Shown in pieces: positions 36,376 through 46,627 of a stretch of DNA of 64,000 nt (position 1 is the stretch's first letter; each line of letters begins with the position of its first letter). Position numbers and translations under genes: made by a program. The stretch comes from Microbacterium testaceum StLB037 (GTDB taxonomy: Bacteria; Actinomycetota; Actinomycetes; Actinomycetales; Microbacteriaceae). The notes beneath the pieces are model-generated. The model searched no databases. It saw nothing but the letters and a program-made list of their open reading frames with translations, and was not told where the DNA came from. The DNA lies in assembly GCF_008763945.1 (NCBI RefSeq), contig NZ_VTQH01000001.1:124001-188000 (forward strand), in the 5' to 3' direction.

Positions 36376-36543
36376 GGGCTGTTGGCAGAACTATTCCTGG
36401 TGTTCTAGGTGACCGCATGTGGTCAGGAGTTTTCCTATGGCGGTCGCTCGGTTTTCCTGTGAGCGCTCCGCCTCGGCAACGCGACGGGCGTAAGGGGGAG
36501 AGGCGCCGCGCCCGGCCCCGACTGTTGCGACTAGCTTCTGTAC

Positions 36544-37350
36544 ATGGCTCTGACCCTCGCTCCCCTGCTCCGTGACGCTGGCATCGACCTGGGCGACGCC
36601 ATTGTTATCCGGCACGCGTACGTGCCGCTGCATGAGGACACCGGGAGCAGGGGCCTCAACCCGAACTCCACCGGTGCCGAGATCCTCTCTTACACCCGCA
36701 ACCAGGGCGTCTCCGGGTTCCCGGCGGTACCGCCGAGGCTCTGGGTGGTGTTCGTCAAGGAGGGCGGCGGGGAGGCACGCCTCTGGTCCGTACTGGAAAA
36801 CCGTGGTGAGGTGAGCAACGACGGCGTCCGCCGCGAGTTCGACCTGGTCGAAACGAACGTGATGGCCGACCTTCACGGCCGTCTCGTCATCCAGTGGTCT
36901 GCTCCGCGGAGGTGGTGGATGAATGCCGGCCCCGCGAGCGGCAACGCTGTGACGGGTATTGCGGACGCTGAACCGGTCCCCTTTCCGGGCTTCGATGAGC
37001 TGATCCTCAGCCACGCGGACCTGCAGGCGGTGATGCGAGAGCCCCGGTACGCGAGCTGGCGGACGGCACTGGGTGCGGTGAAGGGCGTTTACCTCATCAC
37101 CGACACGGCAGACGGCCGACAGTACGTCGGCAAGGCCGACGGTGCAGACACGCTCCGCGGGAGGTGGTCGGCGTACGCCGCGAACGGTCACGGCAGCAAC
37201 CGTGACCTGCGGGGCCTGGACGCCAGCTCGTTCCGGTTCTCCGTGCTACGGGTGTTCGACCCGGCGACACCGGAGGGCGTCATCAACGACGCGGAGGGCC
37301 ACTACAAGCGGGCGCTGGACACCCGCACGCACGGCCTGAATGCCAACTAG
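36544..37350 (+). CDS. GIY-YIG nuclease family protein
   Basis: A 268-residue protein. Residues 1-165 form an uncharacterised N-terminal domain rich in Trp and aromatic residues (WSAPRRWWMN). From about 178 a GIY-YIG nuclease domain follows: GVYLITDTADG, QYVGKADG, the catalytic Arg region LRGRWSAYAANGHG, and a downstream Glu in NDAEGHYKRALD. Such single-strand-nicking domains occur in repair, homing and anti-phage proteins. First gene inside the island's left edge, in a defence-like neighbourhood. Confidence 0.7.
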   Translation: MALTLAPLLRDAGIDLGDAIVIRHAYVPLHEDTGSRGLNPNSTGAEILSYTRNQGVSGFPAVPPRLWVVFVKEGGGEARLWSVLENRGEVSNDGVRREFDLVETNVMADLHGRLVIQWSAPRRWWMNAGPASGNAVTGIADAEPVPFPGFDELILSHADLQAVMREPRYASWRTALGAVKGVYLITDTADGRQYVGKADGADTLRGRWSAYAANGHGSNRDLRGLDASSFRFSVLRVFDPATPEGVINDAEGHYKRALDTRTHGLNAN

Positions 37351-37512
37351 TGCCGAGGTCGTCAGCCCGGGTACCGGGATTACCGTCCGACTAGCCACGA
37401 TTGATCGCGCACTCACCGAACACGTCGCGCACCTCGGTACGGACGACGTGCACATGTGTTTCTGAACCAAGCTCGTGACTGTACCTCCGGGCTTCGCCTT
37501 TAATTTCACTAC

Positions 37513-38925
37513 TCAGCGATCAGTGAGCGAGAGTTCTCTCACGAATGCAAGATGCACCTGCAGCACGGCGGAGGCATTCGACCGCAGGAAACGATCTTGA
37601 TAGCGGTACCTCGTTCCGGATCCCCCCGACGACCCGCCAGCTTGCAAGACTCCGACCGTGGAAGACTCGAACAACTGGTCGAGCGCCTCAGATGCCTCTT
37701 TCGGGGTCATTCCGGATTCAGAAGCAGCGGCGTTCCATTCCGAGACCGTGAACGTTCGTCGTCCAAGTCGCTGAAGAGTTTCCATGACCTGAGGGAAGGA
37801 CGAGACGTGGGCCGCGATCTCATCGCGCAGCTCATCGAGGGCATGCTTGCTATATCGCCGCTCGGCCGCATAGATGTCAGCCTTCTCGATAACCGAGTGC
37901 CCGTTCTGTACAGCAACCTCGCGCGCAAATACTGAGAACGCAACTATGTCGCGCGGCCTGCCGAGAGTTCTCTTCAGAATATATGTCTGAGTTCCAGCCC
38001 GCTGCCTCATCTCCTCGGAGGTGAAAATCGTGCCCCACCCCTCGCTCTCAGACTCGGTGCTCCTACGTATACGCCTTTCAATGATTTCCACGAGCTCTTC
38101 GTCGCGCCAGTCAAGATAAATCGTCACCTGACCGGTCTTGTTCTTATCGTTGAAGTCCAGTCGCTCCCATAGATCCGAGCGAAGAAAGATGATGACCGGC
38201 GCGGTCCCCTGTTGCCCGAAGCGCCGAGCGAAGTGTCTCGAAGCTCGAACCGCGCCGATGATGAGCCGAAGCGAGTCTTCAGAACCGTCCCACGCGTCGT
38301 CCAGCCGGTCGACGAGCACTGTAACAGGGCTCTTCAGGACGACCTTCGCGAGCAAGCCCTCGAGTTCGTCCAGCAGTTGAATAGTGCGCACATCAATCAG
38401 GCTGGGCTGGCTGTCTCCGAGCTCGATGCCACCGAGGGTGGCGATGCCTTCCACCCCGGGCAAATCTAGACGCCGGACGCGTTGAAGCCATTCAGCCATC
38501 GCACCAAACGCTCCGCGGTTCGAGCCCAATCCGATCTCGCGGAGCAACTTCTTGCCGCGTCGCCGATGCCAGAAGCTCATCGACTTCCGAAGCTTGGCAA
38601 ACATCGCCGCGGCGATGATGAGACGCCAGGAGGTGGCATATGCAAACGCCGCCGGTATACCGTCCTCCCTCAATTTGTCGTGAGCTTGGAATACGTACTC
38701 CGAGAGATCCAGCTCGACCACAGCATGATCGAGCGTGGCGGCTAGGTGCTGAAACAGCGCGGTCTTTCCAGATCCCTTTCGTCCGATGACCAGTTGCGTT
38801 CCGGCCGCCGCGCGTCGGGTTGCACCAGTCTCCAGGAAGTATTCGAGAAGTCTCGAGTCGCCGTCTGCCTCGTATCTCCCAAAGTCAACTGATCGAAGCA
38901 CCTGGTCCCGGGTCTCTGCTCGCAT
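37513..38925 (-). CDS. P-loop ATPase of the Sll1717 type
   Basis: A 470-residue ATPase. Walker A is GRKGSGKT (residues 48-55) and Walker B is VTVLVDRLDDAW. The sensor region RRFGQQGTAPVIIFLRSDLW follows. A C-terminal winged-helix-like part covers about 390-470. The plan fits the Sll1717 P-loop ATPase group, related to AAA/STAND proteins of mobile and defence loci. The ATG with GGAG upstream sets the start; the longer frame to 39150 looks non-coding. It is followed upstream by the SIR2 gene on the same strand. Confidence 0.7.
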   Translation of the reverse strand: MRAETRDQVLRSVDFGRYEADGDSRLLEYFLETGATRRAAAGTQLVIGRKGSGKTALFQHLAATLDHAVVELDLSEYVFQAHDKLREDGIPAAFAYATSWRLIIAAAMFAKLRKSMSFWHRRRGKKLLREIGLGSNRGAFGAMAEWLQRVRRLDLPGVEGIATLGGIELGDSQPSLIDVRTIQLLDELEGLLAKVVLKSPVTVLVDRLDDAWDGSEDSLRLIIGAVRASRHFARRFGQQGTAPVIIFLRSDLWERLDFNDKNKTGQVTIYLDWRDEELVEIIERRIRRSTESESEGWGTIFTSEEMRQRAGTQTYILKRTLGRPRDIVAFSVFAREVAVQNGHSVIEKADIYAAERRYSKHALDELRDEIAAHVSSFPQVMETLQRLGRRTFTVSEWNAAASESGMTPKEASEALDQLFESSTVGVLQAGGSSGGSGTRYRYQDRFLRSNASAVLQVHLAFVRELSLTDR

Positions 38926-39290
38926 ACTCCGTTCATATCGGAGTCTCGGCGGTACTCTGCAACGGCACGCCCAGCGGCGGCGGACGCCGCACCACCACAC
39001 GCCCTCGTCACGTTGATTCGTCACATATCTCCCCGTCGCCTCTCTGCCCCGCCACGGTATGAGATGCGAGTCGGCGCAGTATCCGTCAACCGCGGTTGTC
39101 ACGTCGAGGGCGGGATCTGATGGCCTTATCGAGCCTTCGCCGTCGTCCAAGTCACCGGCGACATGTCAAGCGTTTCGACGGACATCGAGCTCACACACGA
39201 GTCGCCGGCACAGAAGCCGGCCCGGGGCGCCCACGGCGACTGCGGGCCAGCGGAGTAGTGCGGCCTCAATCTCAAGAAAGTCGACGTGCT

Positions 39291-42200
39291 CTAATTCACC
39301 CAGGTCAACGCATCAACGATGCCTCGCGCGACGGCGAGCTCTGCGAGATCCCCGATCAACCCTCGGTCCGCGTGCGTCCGCACGCTCATCAGCAATTCCT
39401 CCAACTCGTGTCGCACGTGCCAGTCAGGCTGGGGAGTGAGCCCCAATCGTTGAATAGCGATACCGACCAAGAGGTCGGCGAGCGATTGCGCGTGTGCGGG
39501 CTCGAGGTGATGGAACCGTGTGTGCTCCCTCATCGCGCCGGGAGCCTCCGCGGTGAGGGATAGAGCCTCAGCGGTCCCCAACTCGAGGGCGAGATCTCCC
39601 CATGCCATTTGTTCTTCTGGAGTCTGAACACCGGGCGCGGACGACTGACGCTTTGAGATGGCCTCGGCGAGCCAGGACAACCAGAGATCCTCTCGACCGG
39701 CCTCATCGAGCTCGTCTACGACTGTGCCGAGCCCGCGGATGAATGCTGACAGGTGTTCGGCCCGATCCGGCTGGGCGAGGACGTCTAGGAGCGCTGGGCG
39801 GTCAACCGCCCTGGCGGTGGAGAAGACTGCGATGGAGGCAAGTGTTCTCCAGTATCGGTACGCCATGGCGTCGCCGCCGGCGGTTGCGGCGTCCGACGAG
39901 CGGAGGAGCAGGGGCCAGAATCCGGCGTCCAGAAGGTCCGGTGGTGTCCTCGGCTCATGGAGAAAGCTGAACCACGCGTCGGGCGCGAGATCGCATGATT
40001 CCGGGTCGAACAGTGGAAACAGGTGAGCGACACTGAAGTCCGCGTCTGCAGCGAACAAGAAGTGCAGCTTCCCACTCAGAATGCTGGCGGCGGTGCTACG
40101 CGCTGGCCCCGGGGCGCTCAGCATCGTCTCCATGGCGGTTATCTCGGGCCCGACAAGCCCTTCCCACTGATCTGGTGCTGATCGCCACCGCGTCGATATC
40201 CGATTCAGCCAGTACTGAGCCAGGATGCCGGGCCAGGTATTCAGGCCTCGCATGAGCGAATCGCTCCATCCCCCAGGGTCGAACACCGCGACATTTCTCA
40301 TCCACACTCCGGTGGCGATGGAGTCCAGTCGTTCGAGCAAGGAGGGAGCGAGGGGCTCTGGGGTCAGCCTCGGTAGCGTCCTGAGCACCTCGCTAACGGC
40401 TCGAGCAAGCTCGGGTCGAACGCTGAGCCGCTCGAGCGCTGACACGGTGTCTCCAAGAGACTCGGGTGGAAGGGAGCTTCGGCTCCACCCGTGGAGGACG
40501 GCGGCGATGAGTTCATGGTGGCGGGCGATGGGAGCCGAGTCCAGCTCGGGAAGAAGGTCGTGGCCGACCACGGGATGCGCCGTCACCACTTCCCTGAGGA
40601 GCCGGCATGTGTCGTCCCACGTGGGGTCCTCGAAGTTCCGTTCCGAATAGTCAAGCGTCAAAAGCCCCTGCACCGTTGCGTGCGCTCCGGCTTCTCTGAC
40701 GTTACCGATGAACTCGTCGACGGTTAGAGGCATCCTGCCTCCCCACGTGCCTGACGTCATGTAGTGGTCGAGGTCAGGATGCGGCCGGATTCCCATCTCG
40801 GGCTCTGTTGCGGCAATTTCCGAGGTTGCGAGGGCTAGCTCTGGCCAGGTCGCCGCGTATCTGCCGAGCCACTCGAGCCGGTCGAAGATGGCTCGGCGTC
40901 GCAGCGGGTCTGCCCCCTCAACCGGGTCCACTCGTGACGGACCGGCGAGAACAGCCTCGAGCATGCGCCGTCGAAGCGCAGCGTCAAGGTCGGGCGCGAC
41001 AACAGCGAGAAGGCGAAACGCTTCATGTTTCGTGTCGGGATCGTAGAGGAGACCGCCCAACACCGGGGCGCACCTCTCGGCGGTGTCGAGGGTCTCGGAC
41101 TCGATGACGAGGTGGAGTCCGAGCCTCCGAAAGAGAGCATGTGGGCTCGCCATCCATCTATCGGAGAGCGCGCGGATGTCGGTGGACGCGAGCGCCGCAC
41201 TATCGCGGAGCATGTCGATGACGGTGCCCTCTTCATCGCCAAATCGGTCTTGTTCGTGAGGTTCGATAGCGGAGCGGCGGAAGGACCACCGGTCGAATCC
41301 TCTGTCCGGGTCAAATGCTCTCAGCAGTTCGTATGCGTCCGTCAAAGCCTGCTCTGCGATCTGAAGCACACGGTCGGCGGTCTCCAACGCGTCCTCAGAA
41401 ATTTGCTCCCAGAGCTTCTTCAAGACGTTCGGAGAAACCGCCCACTCAATCTCGGCGGAGACCCCGTGGGGGCGGTTCTCGTCTTCGTCAGTGGGAAACC
41501 AAGGACGGTCTTCCGTCAGGACGAGGCGCGGGACCAGGGCGCGTCGCAACAGCGGAAGCGCGTCGCCTCCCCTGACGGGATTTCCGTAGCCAAGGAACCA
41601 AGCCAGTCCGGATTCTGCGGGATCTGTTCGTATTGCGGCGACGAGGACGGTCATCCAACGAATCGCTTCGCGCGGTGCTGTCTGACGCAGTGTCCGTGCT
41701 GCACGTGAGATCTCCCACTGGAGTTCGCTCGAGACGACAGGGCCGCGCCTCGCGATTGTGCCGAGGGCAAGCGCTGAGTGCTCGGGAACGCAGATGAACC
41801 GTTCGACGAACCAATTGGCGAGTACCCGGGAAGCGTCGTCCTCGCACCGCCCGGGCTGGAAGAGTGCCCGAAATGTCGGCTGTTCCTCGACCCACCGAAG
41901 CCACTCATACCCCGAAGCCGCGGACGCGAACCCGCGTGCTCCGGAGGGTGTGTTCAATACGTCGGCAAGGTAGTCCGCCTCCTCAGGGATTCGCGGTGGG
42001 GACCCCTCGGCTAGTCGTCTCGCACGAGTGTGATGGTCGAGCAAGCCCATGTTCATCAGCGATGCCCACGCGTCAATCGCCGCAGTAAGCGCGGCATGCG
42101 CGTTGTCCGGTGGGTAGCCCACGGGTGTGATGTGGAGGTTTTCCCATCGCGCGTTGTGGGGCTCGTCGGTGAGCACGAATCGCGGCTGCGCGCTGGGTGG

Positions 42201-42830
42201 TAGTCCGCGAGCGAGGTACGTCATGACCACGTCGCTGTGGCTGTAGCCGACGAACAGGACCGTCCAGTGCTCGAACAAGTCCTGCACGAACCGGCGGGCC
42301 CACCCATCTGTCAGATAAGCCCTTCCGAAATCGTCGTCCGTAACGACCAATTCTGAAGCTGGTCTCGATGTAGATCCGTGCAGGTAGACCAACCCGCTGA
42401 AGCTGCGCCCCAGCGGTAAAGCTGGAGCAACATAGCGATCACCTAGACACAGAGATGCCTCTGCAGCCGCCTCCTCTATATGTCCGTCATAGTTTGTCGA
42501 CACGACCGGCGCGCGCAGTGCCGCCGCCAAACGTGCAAGTGCTCGGTGGTTCGAATTAGGCTGTGATGACGGAGACGCGATGATCGCCTTCGCCTGCTCA
42601 CGAACTAGAGGGTGCGTATTCGCGAGCTGACCAAGAAATACGTCAGCGGATATGGACTCATTGAATTTTTCGCCCAGGTTCTCTGCAATGGAGCGTGCCA
42701 ACCCGTCGTAAGCCGGAAGGCTCGACGGCGCATTCATGGACACGCCGGCGCCGACGAACAGAACAAGTCGGCCCTCACGCGCAGCAGCCAGCAGCTCGTC
42801 GGGAATGTCCACGTGCTCGGTGAGTCTCAC
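39291..42830 (-). CDS. Large SIR2-domain protein (putative NAD+-depleting defence effector)
   Basis: A 1,179-residue protein. The N-terminal 280 residues are a SIR2 Rossmann domain: GRLVLFVGAGVSM, VVSTNYDGHI, SGLVYLHGSTSRP with the catalytic His, and VLFVGYSHSDVV. The remaining 900 residues are helical, HEAT-like, matching the SIR2-DUF4020/DSR class that senses phage proteins and degrades NAD+ to abort infection. The GTG at 42830 gives the common N terminus; a TTG at 42884 is an alternative. No second gene is needed in known relatives. Confidence 0.75.
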   Translation of the reverse strand: MRLTEHVDIPDELLAAAREGRLVLFVGAGVSMNAPSSLPAYDGLARSIAENLGEKFNESISADVFLGQLANTHPLVREQAKAIIASPSSQPNSNHRALARLAAALRAPVVSTNYDGHIEEAAAEASLCLGDRYVAPALPLGRSFSGLVYLHGSTSRPASELVVTDDDFGRAYLTDGWARRFVQDLFEHWTVLFVGYSHSDVVMTYLARGLPPSAQPRFVLTDEPHNARWENLHITPVGYPPDNAHAALTAAIDAWASLMNMGLLDHHTRARRLAEGSPPRIPEEADYLADVLNTPSGARGFASAASGYEWLRWVEEQPTFRALFQPGRCEDDASRVLANWFVERFICVPEHSALALGTIARRGPVVSSELQWEISRAARTLRQTAPREAIRWMTVLVAAIRTDPAESGLAWFLGYGNPVRGGDALPLLRRALVPRLVLTEDRPWFPTDEDENRPHGVSAEIEWAVSPNVLKKLWEQISEDALETADRVLQIAEQALTDAYELLRAFDPDRGFDRWSFRRSAIEPHEQDRFGDEEGTVIDMLRDSAALASTDIRALSDRWMASPHALFRRLGLHLVIESETLDTAERCAPVLGGLLYDPDTKHEAFRLLAVVAPDLDAALRRRMLEAVLAGPSRVDPVEGADPLRRRAIFDRLEWLGRYAATWPELALATSEIAATEPEMGIRPHPDLDHYMTSGTWGGRMPLTVDEFIGNVREAGAHATVQGLLTLDYSERNFEDPTWDDTCRLLREVVTAHPVVGHDLLPELDSAPIARHHELIAAVLHGWSRSSLPPESLGDTVSALERLSVRPELARAVSEVLRTLPRLTPEPLAPSLLERLDSIATGVWMRNVAVFDPGGWSDSLMRGLNTWPGILAQYWLNRISTRWRSAPDQWEGLVGPEITAMETMLSAPGPARSTAASILSGKLHFLFAADADFSVAHLFPLFDPESCDLAPDAWFSFLHEPRTPPDLLDAGFWPLLLRSSDAATAGGDAMAYRYWRTLASIAVFSTARAVDRPALLDVLAQPDRAEHLSAFIRGLGTVVDELDEAGREDLWLSWLAEAISKRQSSAPGVQTPEEQMAWGDLALELGTAEALSLTAEAPGAMREHTRFHHLEPAHAQSLADLLVGIAIQRLGLTPQPDWHVRHELEELLMSVRTHADRGLIGDLAELAVARGIVDALTWVN

Positions 42831-43102
42831 AACTAAAACATCCCACGTCGCCCGTAGCCCTACCGCAGCGACACCCGTACGCAAAGAGTCGGCAACTTGG
42901 TCTCAAGGCGCACCACGACCGCAGCCAGTTCAGTCATTGCGCCTTGCGGCGAGCTTGCTGAAGGTCTCGAAGTCAACCGCGATCTCTTCAAGGAACCCAT
43001 CTCTACAACCAACGCACGTTAGGCGGAGGTGCTTTTCGCCGACTCCCCGACGCAATCGCCGTCAGGCGCGTGGAAGCGCGAGCCGCGTGGAACCCTGTCG
43101 TG

Positions 43103-43915
43103 ATGAGAGTGTTTGAGACCGATTCCCTGCCCCGCCTGGAGGACGAGCGGGTCGCGGTCTGCGGCGACTGGCACGGCAACGTCAGCTGGCTGCGCTCTCT
43201 CACGGCCGCCATCTCCGCGTTCACGCCCGGCGTCACCACGATCTTGCAGCTCGGAGATTGGTGGATGGACCCGACGGCCACCGACCACCTCCTGCTCGAC
43301 GCAGGTATTGAGCGGGTGTATGTCACGCTCGGCAACCATGAACCCTGGAACGTCATCTCCCCGCTTCTCGACGCGCACCCCGGCGTGGCTATCCGCGTAT
43401 CGGAAGTGACGTGGCTTCTGCCTCGACCGGCGCGGCTAGAGATTGGGGGTCGGAAGGTGCTGTCGCTGGGTGGCGCGGCGTCCGTCGACCGCCGCTGGCG
43501 CGTTGAGGGCCGGGACTGGTGGCTTGACGAGGCCATCACCGACGACCACGTCGCAGCCGCCATCGACAGTGGAGAAGCAGACATCATGCTCACACATGAG
43601 TCACCGGCACGAACGCCTGTCCGAAGTGTGCGCGAGGTACTACGAACGAACCCGAATGGGTTTCCGAGCGATGCGCTCATCGAGTCGGCCGCGTCTCGGG
43701 GGCGGGTGAGCCAGGTGTGGGACGTCGCGCGACCGATGCTGCTCATGCACGGCCACATGCACTCCCCCGGCGGCGGGCGCACTGACGACGGCCGCCGGGT
43801 CGCCAGTTTCGGCTGCGACGGTCAGCAGAGTAGCCTCGCGTTTCTTGATCTGAACTCATTGACGCTCGAGACCCCGAGCCTCCGGCAGATCCGAGAAGCC
43901 GCCGAAGGCAGTTAG
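43103..43915 (+). CDS. Metallophosphoesterase
   Basis: A 270-residue calcineurin-type phosphoesterase with all metal-binding blocks: GDWHGN, QLGDWWMD, LGNHEP, LTHESPA and HGHMHSP. The ATG at 43103 is used; an in-frame GTG at 43070 is possible. It is divergent from the SIR2 gene. Substrates in this superfamily range from nucleotides to proteins, so the role here is open; in a defence island, nucleotide-signal cleavage is conceivable. Confidence 0.8.
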   Translation: MRVFETDSLPRLEDERVAVCGDWHGNVSWLRSLTAAISAFTPGVTTILQLGDWWMDPTATDHLLLDAGIERVYVTLGNHEPWNVISPLLDAHPGVAIRVSEVTWLLPRPARLEIGGRKVLSLGGAASVDRRWRVEGRDWWLDEAITDDHVAAAIDSGEADIMLTHESPARTPVRSVREVLRTNPNGFPSDALIESAASRGRVSQVWDVARPMLLMHGHMHSPGGGRTDDGRRVASFGCDGQQSSLAFLDLNSLTLETPSLRQIREAAEGS

Positions 43916-43990
43916 CACTAGTCCACAGCTCTCGATCCCGCCACTGGACAGGGTGCATCGGTGCAGCGGGCCCCCACGGTGGGCAGGCAA

Positions 43991-44431
43991 CTAGGAGCGC
44001 CACACCCACGCGTCGTGACCGGCGTCGCGCATCACCTCTGCGACGTTGCCTGCCCAAAGCTCGTCGATCTGGATCACGCCGTTCAAGCGAGGGGTGTTCA
44101 GCCACTGCGCCCACGTCCACGGGTCGTCGATACCGCCGCGAAGTACCTTCAGGACCGATTGGAGGTCGGGGGCCACCTGCCCGCCGCGGACCTGGAAGGC
44201 GGGGAACACAGCGGAGCCGTCCGCTGTCGGCAGGCGCAGCACCCGGATCGCAGCTGTCGCCTCGAGGATGGCCGCCGGTGTCGCTTTCAGCGCTCGACTG
44301 AAGCTGAGGACGGTGTAGCAGGGTCCGACGATGGCGGCCCATGGGCTCAGCTTGTTCCGGTCAGCAGCAATCTCCGCCGGCGTGGTGAGGGACTGTTCAA
44401 CGTGCTCCAGGCGTGATTGCTTGTCGCTCAT
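43991..44431 (-). CDS. MbcA/ParS/Xre-like antitoxin-type protein
   Basis: A 146-residue protein. The first part has SPWAAIVGPCYTVLSFSRAL followed by ILEATAAIRVLRLPTADG and AFQVRGGQV. The end (PWTWAQWLNTPRLNGV and IDELWAGNVAEVM) matches the C-terminal domain of MbcA/ParS/Xre antitoxins, whose usual partner is a RES-domain toxin. No RES toxin is seen. The frame is open upstream to an ATG at 44614 that overlaps the previous gene in ATGA, but that extension is Arg-rich and doubtful. A broken paralogue lies at 49146-49780. Confidence 0.55.
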   Translation of the reverse strand: MSDKQSRLEHVEQSLTTPAEIAADRNKLSPWAAIVGPCYTVLSFSRALKATPAAILEATAAIRVLRLPTADGSAVFPAFQVRGGQVAPDLQSVLKVLRGGIDDPWTWAQWLNTPRLNGVIQIDELWAGNVAEVMRDAGHDAWVWRS

Positions 44432-44610
44432 TTTGGCCACTTGTCGCGAAGATCGCGGAGGTAGCTCGATGTGGATACACCGGCGAACTCGGCCGCGATG
44501 TCGACGAGACACTGTCGACGTCGTCTGTTCAGCGGTCGCCTCCGTCACGCATCCAGATCTGTCGGGAGGTCCGTCCTCGGCACCCTCAGGCCGCGGGCGT
44601 CCGCGCGTCG

Positions 44611-45579
44611 TCATGAGAGCTCCCAGTCGTCCATGACCCTCAGGACTGTGTGGACAGAGCGTCCGTGTGCCAGCCATTGCGCGATGGACAGGCCTTTCAG
44701 CTCGACCCACACCGTGGTCATGATGTTGTTGATACCGATGGCGTCGCCATCGTCTCCAAACCGGCCGAGCACCGCCTTCAGGCCAGTGAGGGGCCTGTTC
44801 CTGCGGTCGAACTGCCATCTCGGATAGGCGTAGCGCCCGTTGCGTCGACGGCCGGCGAGAAGCGAGCCCTGCCGTCGCAGCTCGTTGACCGCCGTGGTCG
44901 GTGTGCCCAGGAGGCGGGCGACGTCTGCAGCCGTCAGCCACGTGGACATTTCCGCCTCGTCCGCGTCTGCGGATGCGTGAACGTAAGCGTCGTTCTCAAG
45001 TCGCGCCTGCGCGGTGAACGCCGACGCGGGCACGCCCGCAGACAAGGCGAAAGCCAGTTCGCGGTCGGTGGGACGTGGCACGGCCTCGGCTATGTCCGCG
45101 TCAGTCCTCGCAGGGCGGGCGCCTCGAGCTCGGGCGTGATCGACGCAGAGGGTGACAAGCCAGTCGTTCTGCCGGTATAGCCACCCACGGTCAGCGCAGA
45201 TCTCGCACGTATGGGTGGAACGAGACTGCGCCTCCCCAACCAGGACCGCGATCTCCTCAGTGAGGTCATCGGAGACGACCTCGAAGTCGAGAACGCCGAG
45301 GTCTTCGCCTATCCGCGCCACCCGGTAGTTCGGTGCGACAGCGGCGATGTCGTTTTCCAGCCGCCGCAATATAGGCCACCACCCCTGGTTGACGTTCACC
45401 GTCAACGTTCCCGCGGGTCGAACCCGGGCGAGGAGCGAAACGAGCACTGGCGGGTAGTCGTCGCCCGCCCAGTTGACCAGCCCCGCATCTTCCGGCGCCA
45501 GATCTGTGAAGCGTCGTGTGAACTCGCTGGCCGCTACGCGCGGCCCGGTGTCAACGCGTTCCCCGTTGCTGCCGATCAC
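44611..45579 (-). CDS. Protein with MerR-type helix-turn-helix and Cys-rich motif
   Basis: A 322-residue protein I cannot place in a family. The N-terminal 110 residues are mixed alpha/beta (VNVNQGWWPILRRLENDI). Next come CEICADRGWLY and TLCVDHA, which could bind zinc. Around 215-260 there is a MerR/DNA-binding pattern (TAADVARLLGTPTTAVNELR and YAYPRWQF). A C-terminal helical part has IAQWLAHGRSVHTVLR. The GTG at 45579 is chosen, and a GTG at 45615 is an alternative. It precedes the MbcA-like gene on the same strand and may form a regulatory pair with it. Confidence 0.5.
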   Translation of the reverse strand: MIGSNGERVDTGPRVAASEFTRRFTDLAPEDAGLVNWAGDDYPPVLVSLLARVRPAGTLTVNVNQGWWPILRRLENDIAAVAPNYRVARIGEDLGVLDFEVVSDDLTEEIAVLVGEAQSRSTHTCEICADRGWLYRQNDWLVTLCVDHARARGARPARTDADIAEAVPRPTDRELAFALSAGVPASAFTAQARLENDAYVHASADADEAEMSTWLTAADVARLLGTPTTAVNELRRQGSLLAGRRRNGRYAYPRWQFDRRNRPLTGLKAVLGRFGDDGDAIGINNIMTTVWVELKGLSIAQWLAHGRSVHTVLRVMDDWELS

Positions 45580-46627
45580 AGCGCCACGATGGCAGGAGTT
45601 GCTCGACCGTTCCACCGACTCGCAGACATCCGTAGCGAGTCATCGCTCTGGGCAAGTGACGGACATATTCATCAAGATGATGGCGACCGGCAGACCGCGC
45701 GAGCTCCCTCGCTGGCGGCAAGAGCGCCCCGGTCGCTCACTCGCCCCTTCGTGATGGGGGTCCCCGCCGGCCTGATGGACGGCGGGGACGATGGGCCCAG
45801 TTCGTCATCGAGTGTTGTGGGATGCGGGGCATCGGAGCACCGCGACAGGCTGGGGAGCCCGCGGCGTGGCGAGGCTCAGACCGGCTGCGGGGATGGCAAC
45901 GCTCGGCCTAATCGCCGCGGAGGAGTCGAATGTAGCGTCCACGGAGGGCCGCGCCGCGAGGAGCTCCGCAAGCCTGCTGGACACCGGCCGCACCACGCGC
46001 TTGCCGTCAGAGGAACCCTTGGGCGCGGGTCGAGGTGTGCGCGAGCTCGAGCAAGCCGTGCGCACCGTGGCCGCGGGGCACCTAAGCGGCCCCGGACGCG
46101 AGGTCGGGAAGGAGCGCGGCCGGTACAGCTCGCGAACCGGGCGGTACTGCCTGACCTGAACGGGTGATGTCGTGGTGGTGGTGATCGGGCGGATGGAGGG
46201 AGCAGAATGACGACGGTGGCCGTTGCTGTTGAAGGTCATGTCGTCGATGTACGCGGCGGCTACAAAAAGTCTGCGCCCACGCTCCGTCGGCCCGGGTGCC
46301 CGGTTGTCGCCGCCACGGCCGGGACCGCTCGCGTCGTAAGCGGAGTTGATGCTGAGGTCGGATGTATTGGTCATGCCGAGGATGTACGCGGCGCTGGGCG
46401 AAAGTGATCTCACCCGGCGTGTTGCCGCGCTGGCCGGCACTGATACTTGACGCGCGCGGCGGAGCCGGCCGGCCATCCCGTCTACCTCTCGCGGAAATCG
46501 CTGGGGACGGCGAACCCGCCTGAGCTGCTAGGTGTGTTCGTCGCCAAGTTGTTGACACGAAAGCACCGCAGAACGCCAGGAGACCTTCACCGGGTCAGTA
46601 GACCCGAGCCGCCGGCCTGTTGTCCCA
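45580..46627. other. Stretch with no confident gene; one doubtful minus-strand frame
   Basis: About 1 kb without a convincing gene. A minus-strand frame (45805-46374, ATG start) has GC-rich third positions over its first 90 codons, then becomes Ser/Pro/Arg-rich. No ribosome site is visible. Two similar segments, AAYILGMTNTSDL and AAYIDDMTFNSNG, repeat about 43 codons apart, with DNA of the form GCCGCGTACATC..C..CATGACC in both. Confidence 0.3.

Noticed and set aside
39059..39290. Small plus-strand frames between the ATPase and SIR2 genes
   Set aside because: Ser/Arg-rich, no ribosome site and no similarity between frames; treated as intergenic.
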